64,000 nucleotides of DNA from G963720475 sp963720475 (GTDB taxonomy: Bacteria; Actinomycetota; Thermoleophilia; Solirubrobacterales; Thermoleophilaceae). The DNA is taken from the NCBI GenBank assembly GCA_963720475.1, contig OY970394.1:1984001-2048000 (forward strand), written 5' to 3'. Both the position numbers and the translations under genes were made by a program. The notes under the pieces were generated by a model. The model was not told the origin of the DNA. It saw only the letters and a program-made list of their open reading frames with translations, and ran no database searches. This document shows, one piece after another, positions 62,302 through 64,000 of this stretch; the first letter of the stretch is position 1, and the number at the start of each line of letters is the position of its first letter.

Positions 62302-64000
62302 CCCTGGTTCGCCCGCCGCAGCGGCGCGTAGTCGGCCATCAGCTTGCGCTCGGCGTCCTCGCCCGCGAAGTGGACCACGACCACACCCCCGCGCTCGACG
62401 CCGGTCACCACTCCTTCGCCGAAGCGGGCGTGGACAACGTCGTCGCCGAGCGAGAAGGTGGCGCCGGTCCCGGCCGGCGCAGCGGGCGCCTGCGGCTCCG
62501 GCTCGGCGGTGTCCACCTCGGCGTCGGTGAGCTCGGCCGGGATCTCGGCGACGAAGCGGCTCGGCATGTTGTAGCCGCGCGCGCCAAAGAGGACGCGCTG
62601 CCGTGCGTGGGTGATGTAGAGCTCGCGCTTGGCGCGCGTGATGCCCACGTAGCAGAGGCGCCGCTCCTCCTCGAGGTCGCCCGCCTCGACCGCGCGCGAG
62701 TGCGGGAAGACTCCCTCCTCGCAGCCGATCATGAAGACGATCGGGTACTCGAGGCCCTTCGCGTTGTGGAGCGTCATCAGGGTCACGATTCCGTCGTCGT
62801 CGTCCTCGAGCGCGTCCTGGTCGGCGAACAGCGCGATCTGCTGGAGGAACTCCTCGACGGAGGGGTCCTCGTCGCCCTCCTCGCGGACCTCGGCATCGAA
62901 CTCGTGCCCGACGCCGATCAGCTCCTCGAGGTTCTCGAGCCGGCCGTCGGCCTCGATCGTCCGCTCGGCGCGCAGCGCATCGAGGTAGCCGACCTCCTCG
63001 AGCGTCTCGCGCAGCAGGTCGCCGACCGACACTCCACCTTCGTGGCGTTCGCGCAGCCGCTGCATCGAGGACATGAAGCGCCCGACCGACTTCACCGCCG
63101 CAGCGCCGAGCCCGTTGACCTCCGCGGGCGAGGCGGCCACGTCCCAGACCGGCTCGCCGAGGGAGTCGGCGCGCGAGAGGACGCGCGCCTGCGTCGTGTT
63201 GCCGATGCCGCGCCGCGGTGAGTTGACGATCCGCTGGAACGAGATCGTGTCGCTCGGGTTGACGATGAACGCCAGGTAGGCGAGCGCGTCCTTGATCTCG
63301 GCGCGCTCGTAGAACTTCGTACCGCCGATCACCTGGTAGCCGACCCCGTACCGCACGAGCGTGTCCTCGAGCACGCGGCTCTGGGCGTTCGTGCGGTAGA
63401 AGACGGCGACCTCGCTGCGTGAGGCGCCCTCGTCCACCAGCCGCTCGATCTCGCCCGCCACGTAACGCGCCTCCTCGTGCTCGTCGGCGACCTCGCGCAC
63501 GTGGACGGGATCGCCGCCGTCGCCCTCGCTCCACAGCTCCTTCGCCTTGCGCGAGCGGTTGTTGCGCACGACCGCGTTGGCGGCCGACAGGATCGTCTGG
63601 GTGGAGCGGTAGTTCTGCTCGAGCTTGATCACGCGGGCGTCCGGAAAGTCATCCTCGAAGTCGAGGATGTTGCGGATGTCGGCGCCGCGGAAGCGGTAGA
63701 TGCTCTGGTCGTCGTCGCCGACCACCGACAGGTTGCGGTGCTCGCCGGCCAGCAGCTGGAGCCAGCGGTACTGGGCGCGGTTGGTGTCCTGGTACTCGTC
63801 GACGAGCACGTGCACGAACTGGCGCCGGTAGCGCTCGAGCACCTCCGGAAAGAGCTCGAAGAGGTTGACGCAGCGGACGAGCAGGTCGTCGAAGTCCATC
63901 GCGTTGAGCGCATGCGCGCGCTGCTCGTAGAGCTCATAGACGTCGGCCGCCGTCTGCTCGAAGAACGACGACACCTGCTCGCGGTACGCGGCAGCGTCGA
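62298..64000 (-). CDS. pcrA: UvrD/PcrA-type ATP-dependent DNA helicase, 5' part outside window
   Basis: Superfamily 1 3'-5' helicase. The window holds the C-terminal about 567 residues: motif II VDEYQDTN, motif III GDDDQSIYRFRGA, motif IV QNYRS, motif V TLHNAKGLEYPIVF and motif VI RRLCYVGITRAK. The C-terminal tail ends in a Tudor-like element (LGDDVVHARFGEGVVTGVERGG), typical of PcrA/UvrD and used for RNA polymerase contact in known examples. The N-terminal Walker A part lies beyond base 64000. Confidence 0.93.
   Translation of the reverse strand, partial: DAAAYREQVSSFFEQTAADVYELYEQRAHALNAMDFDDLLVRCVNLFELFPEVLERYRRQFVHVLVDEYQDTNRAQYRWLQLLAGEHRNLSVVGDDDQSIYRFRGADIRNILDFEDDFPDARVIKLEQNYRSTQTILSAANAVVRNNRSRKAKELWSEGDGGDPVHVREVADEHEEARYVAGEIERLVDEGASRSEVAVFYRTNAQSRVLEDTLVRYGVGYQVIGGTKFYERAEIKDALAYLAFIVNPSDTISFQRIVNSPRRGIGNTTQARVLSRADSLGEPVWDVAASPAEVNGLGAAAVKSVGRFMSSMQRLRERHEGGVSVGDLLRETLEEVGYLDALRAERTIEADGRLENLEELIGVGHEFDAEVREEGDEDPSVEEFLQQIALFADQDALEDDDDGIVTLMTLHNAKGLEYPIVFMIGCEEGVFPHSRAVEAGDLEEERRLCYVGITRAKRELYITHARQRVLFGARGYNMPSRFVAEIPAELTDAEVDTAEPEPQAPAAPAGTGATFSLGDDVVHARFGEGVVTGVERGGVVVVHFAGEDAERKLMADYAPLRRANQG

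Overview
The window looks like one chromosomal stretch of a high-GC actinobacterium. The 16S sequence, small operons coupled by NTGA overlaps, secreted proteins typical of soil actinobacteria, and the mix of leaderless and Shine-Dalgarno starts all suggest the Thermoleophilia/Solirubrobacterales side of the phylum. That placement is inference; a 16S search would settle it. I see no IS element, prophage, CRISPR array or tRNA gene. The content is almost entirely core metabolism and information processing.

Layout. 1-8.4 kb (minus): cca (cut by the window start), a secreted lamin-tail-like protein, and a histidine operon murA-hisZ-hisG-hisD-hisB-hisH-hisA-hisF. The first 5.4 kb carries about a dozen apparent frameshifts in otherwise conserved genes, and none are seen after that. 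8.5-11.8 kb: a DUF389 membrane protein, a secreted clan GH-A glycosidase and small ORFs. 11.9-17.4 kb (minus): one complete rRNA operon (16S-23S-5S) with promoter, boxA, processing stems and terminator, and no spacer tRNA. 17.4-20.9 kb: tyrS and a divergent class A penicillin-binding protein.

21-42 kb is an amino-acid block. A cupin-type regulator heads leuC-leuD-two methyltransferases-leuB-ilvE-cimA-DegT aminotransferase-argH-mpg. serC-serA-hydrolase-leuA-Fe-alcohol dehydrogenase forms a second run, and leuA is preceded by a 17-residue leader peptide with four consecutive Leu codons. ilvC follows upstream. LeuA and CimA in the same neighbourhood imply that LeuCD and LeuB serve both leucine synthesis and threonine-independent isoleucine synthesis.

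42-50 kb holds a near-complete classical menaquinone set (menE, menB, menA, menC, menH, menD, menF). Its strands alternate, its gene ends overlap, and it sits between ilvC and ilvN/ilvB. 52.4-53.5 kb holds a two-gene module (nucleotidyltransferase-like protein plus partner) whose promoter lies inside a palindrome. 53.5-64 kb: small membrane and zinc-ribbon proteins, GNAT, type II NADH dehydrogenase, gatCAB, two membrane proteins, folD and the 3' part of pcrA/uvrD.

The most interesting signals are the leuA attenuator, the palindrome-controlled two-gene module, the paired palindromes between menE and menB, the tandem methyltransferases inside the leucine operon, a MurA with Asp in place of the fosfomycin-target Cys, a recurring TANNNT-N6-9-start layout (leaderless mRNAs), and apparent CTG starts fused to upstream stop codons.
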